From: Paraglomus occultum
Taxonomy: Eukaryota; Glomeromycota; Glomeromycetes; Paraglomerales; Paraglomeraceae
NCBI GenBank assembly: GCA_910592205.1
Contig: CAJVPJ010000277.1
Coordinates: 1-31,162 of the forward strand
Length of the DNA stretch: 31,162 nt
Reading direction: 5' to 3'
Shown here: one piece after another, positions 30,697 to 31,162 of the stretch
How the letters are laid out: every line of letters begins with the position of its first letter
Numbering within the stretch: the stretch's first letter is position 1
The notes under the pieces: model-generated
What the model was told of the DNA's origin: nothing
The model's input: the letters and a program-made list of their open reading frames with translations, nothing else
The model's database searches: none
Translations under genes and position numbers: made by a program

Positions 30697-31162
30697 TTAT
30701 GCGAGATCTATTGTCACTAAATTGTTTTTACAAAATTAATGGTATTCTTTGATATCAAATTTGCACACAAATAAAGAATTTTGTCATTCTTACCTGCTGT
30801 TGTTGGATTCAGATACCAACAGTTTCTCGATTTACACAAACTTTCCGTGGGTAAGAGCCTGCTAGAGTATTTTCGCTCTTTTTCAAACAAGGTTAGAGGT
30901 TTCAAATGGTCATTCCTATAGATTTTATTCCATATATTATCATCAGAGTTATTGTTTTCCAATTCACGGACAAGCCGGCAGAGATAGTTGTAGATTTCTT
31001 CAGCAGTTGGGCGCTTATTGCTATCAGCATCACAGCAGATCCTTGCAAGTTCTCTATATTCTTTGGGTATTGGCTCGGGCAAGTCTGGCCGCAATCCTTC
31101 ACAAATACGATATGCCAAAAGTATATCAGATGACAATTCTTTATAAGGTGGCTCACCGCTTG
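30697..31162 (-). CDS. K4: kinase C-lobe and tail, gene cut by window edge
   Basis: The minus strand enters at 31162 already in the kinase C-lobe (SGEPPYKELSSDILLAYRIC), continuing EGLRPDLPEPIPKEYRELAR, CCDADSNKRPTAEEIYNYL and the family tail KYSSRLLPTESL. This matches K1-K3 position by position (GEPPF..., C-x-G-L-R-P-x-x-P, A-x-x-C-C-D-A-D). The main exon ends at 30794 with GCA G|GTAAGA; a 77-bp intron (30717-30793) would join a 20-nt last exon ending TAA at 30697. Without splicing the frame stays open to 30717. Catalytic motifs lie outside the window, so activity cannot be judged. Confidence 0.8.

Noticed and set aside
1-31162. tRNA or rRNA genes
   Set aside because: I scanned by eye for T-loop (GGTTCGA-like) and matching acceptor arms and found no complete candidate; a covariance search would be decisive.

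Overview
The window looks like nuclear DNA of a fungus, most likely an arbuscular mycorrhizal fungus (Glomeromycotina, Rhizophagus-like). It is AT-rich. Genes are broken by short GT-AG introns, mostly 60-100 bp. Content is dominated by tyrosine-kinase-like (TKL-type) kinases with leader motifs of the W-I-x-[YF] type, Sel1 repeats, a SAM domain joined to a Crinkler-type nuclease-like domain, and decayed mobile elements. Expansion of kinases and Sel1 proteins is established for these fungi; the assignment here is from sequence character only, not a database hit. All gene models are manual splice models.

Layout, left to right. (1) 37-1117 (+): 3' part of a two-domain fasciclin (FAS1) protein. 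(2) 1589-1873 (-): a possible tiny membrane or soluble protein gene. (3) 2102-3970 (-): a five-exon SAM-domain plus PD-(D/E)XK nuclease gene of Crinkler-effector type. (4) 4.7-8 kb: decayed sequence, holding a coiled-coil pseudogene, a perfect 12-bp inverted repeat, and an internally deleted pogo/Tigger-like DNA transposon (6821-7947) with exact 23-bp terminal inverted repeats and TA flanks. (5) 8986-11958 (-): a Gln-rich kinase with an 11-unit ribonuclease-inhibitor-type LRR tail. (6) 12353-14015: two poorly recognisable minus-strand genes or fragments. (7) 14248-31162: four paralogous kinase genes. K1 (-, 14248-16915) and K2 (+, 18873-21587) are divergent, K3 (-, 23827-27573) carries nine N-terminal Sel1 repeats, and K4 (-, from 30697) runs off the right edge. 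A second small inverted-repeat element lies at 27963-28302, upstream of K3.

The most striking object is the K1-K4 family. K1, K2 and K3 share a long N-terminal region that I read as three degenerate kinase N-lobe-like modules in series. Cys-rich knuckles (CX2CX4CX4CXC and CX2CX11CX2C) and W-[TS]-x-x-N-K-x-L-D linkers separate them from the true kinase domain. Exons 2, 3 and 4 all begin in phase 0 at the equivalent point just before the beta4-like strand, as expected if the N-terminus grew by duplication of one exon. Within this cluster the catalytic Asp is retained in K3 (HCD) and replaced by Asn in K1 and K2 (HCN). K1 has also lost the VAIK lysine (Arg) and altered DFG to DIG. So one probable active kinase sits beside two predicted pseudokinases with the same scaffold, which suggests a local kinase/pseudokinase signalling set. 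That reading is inference.
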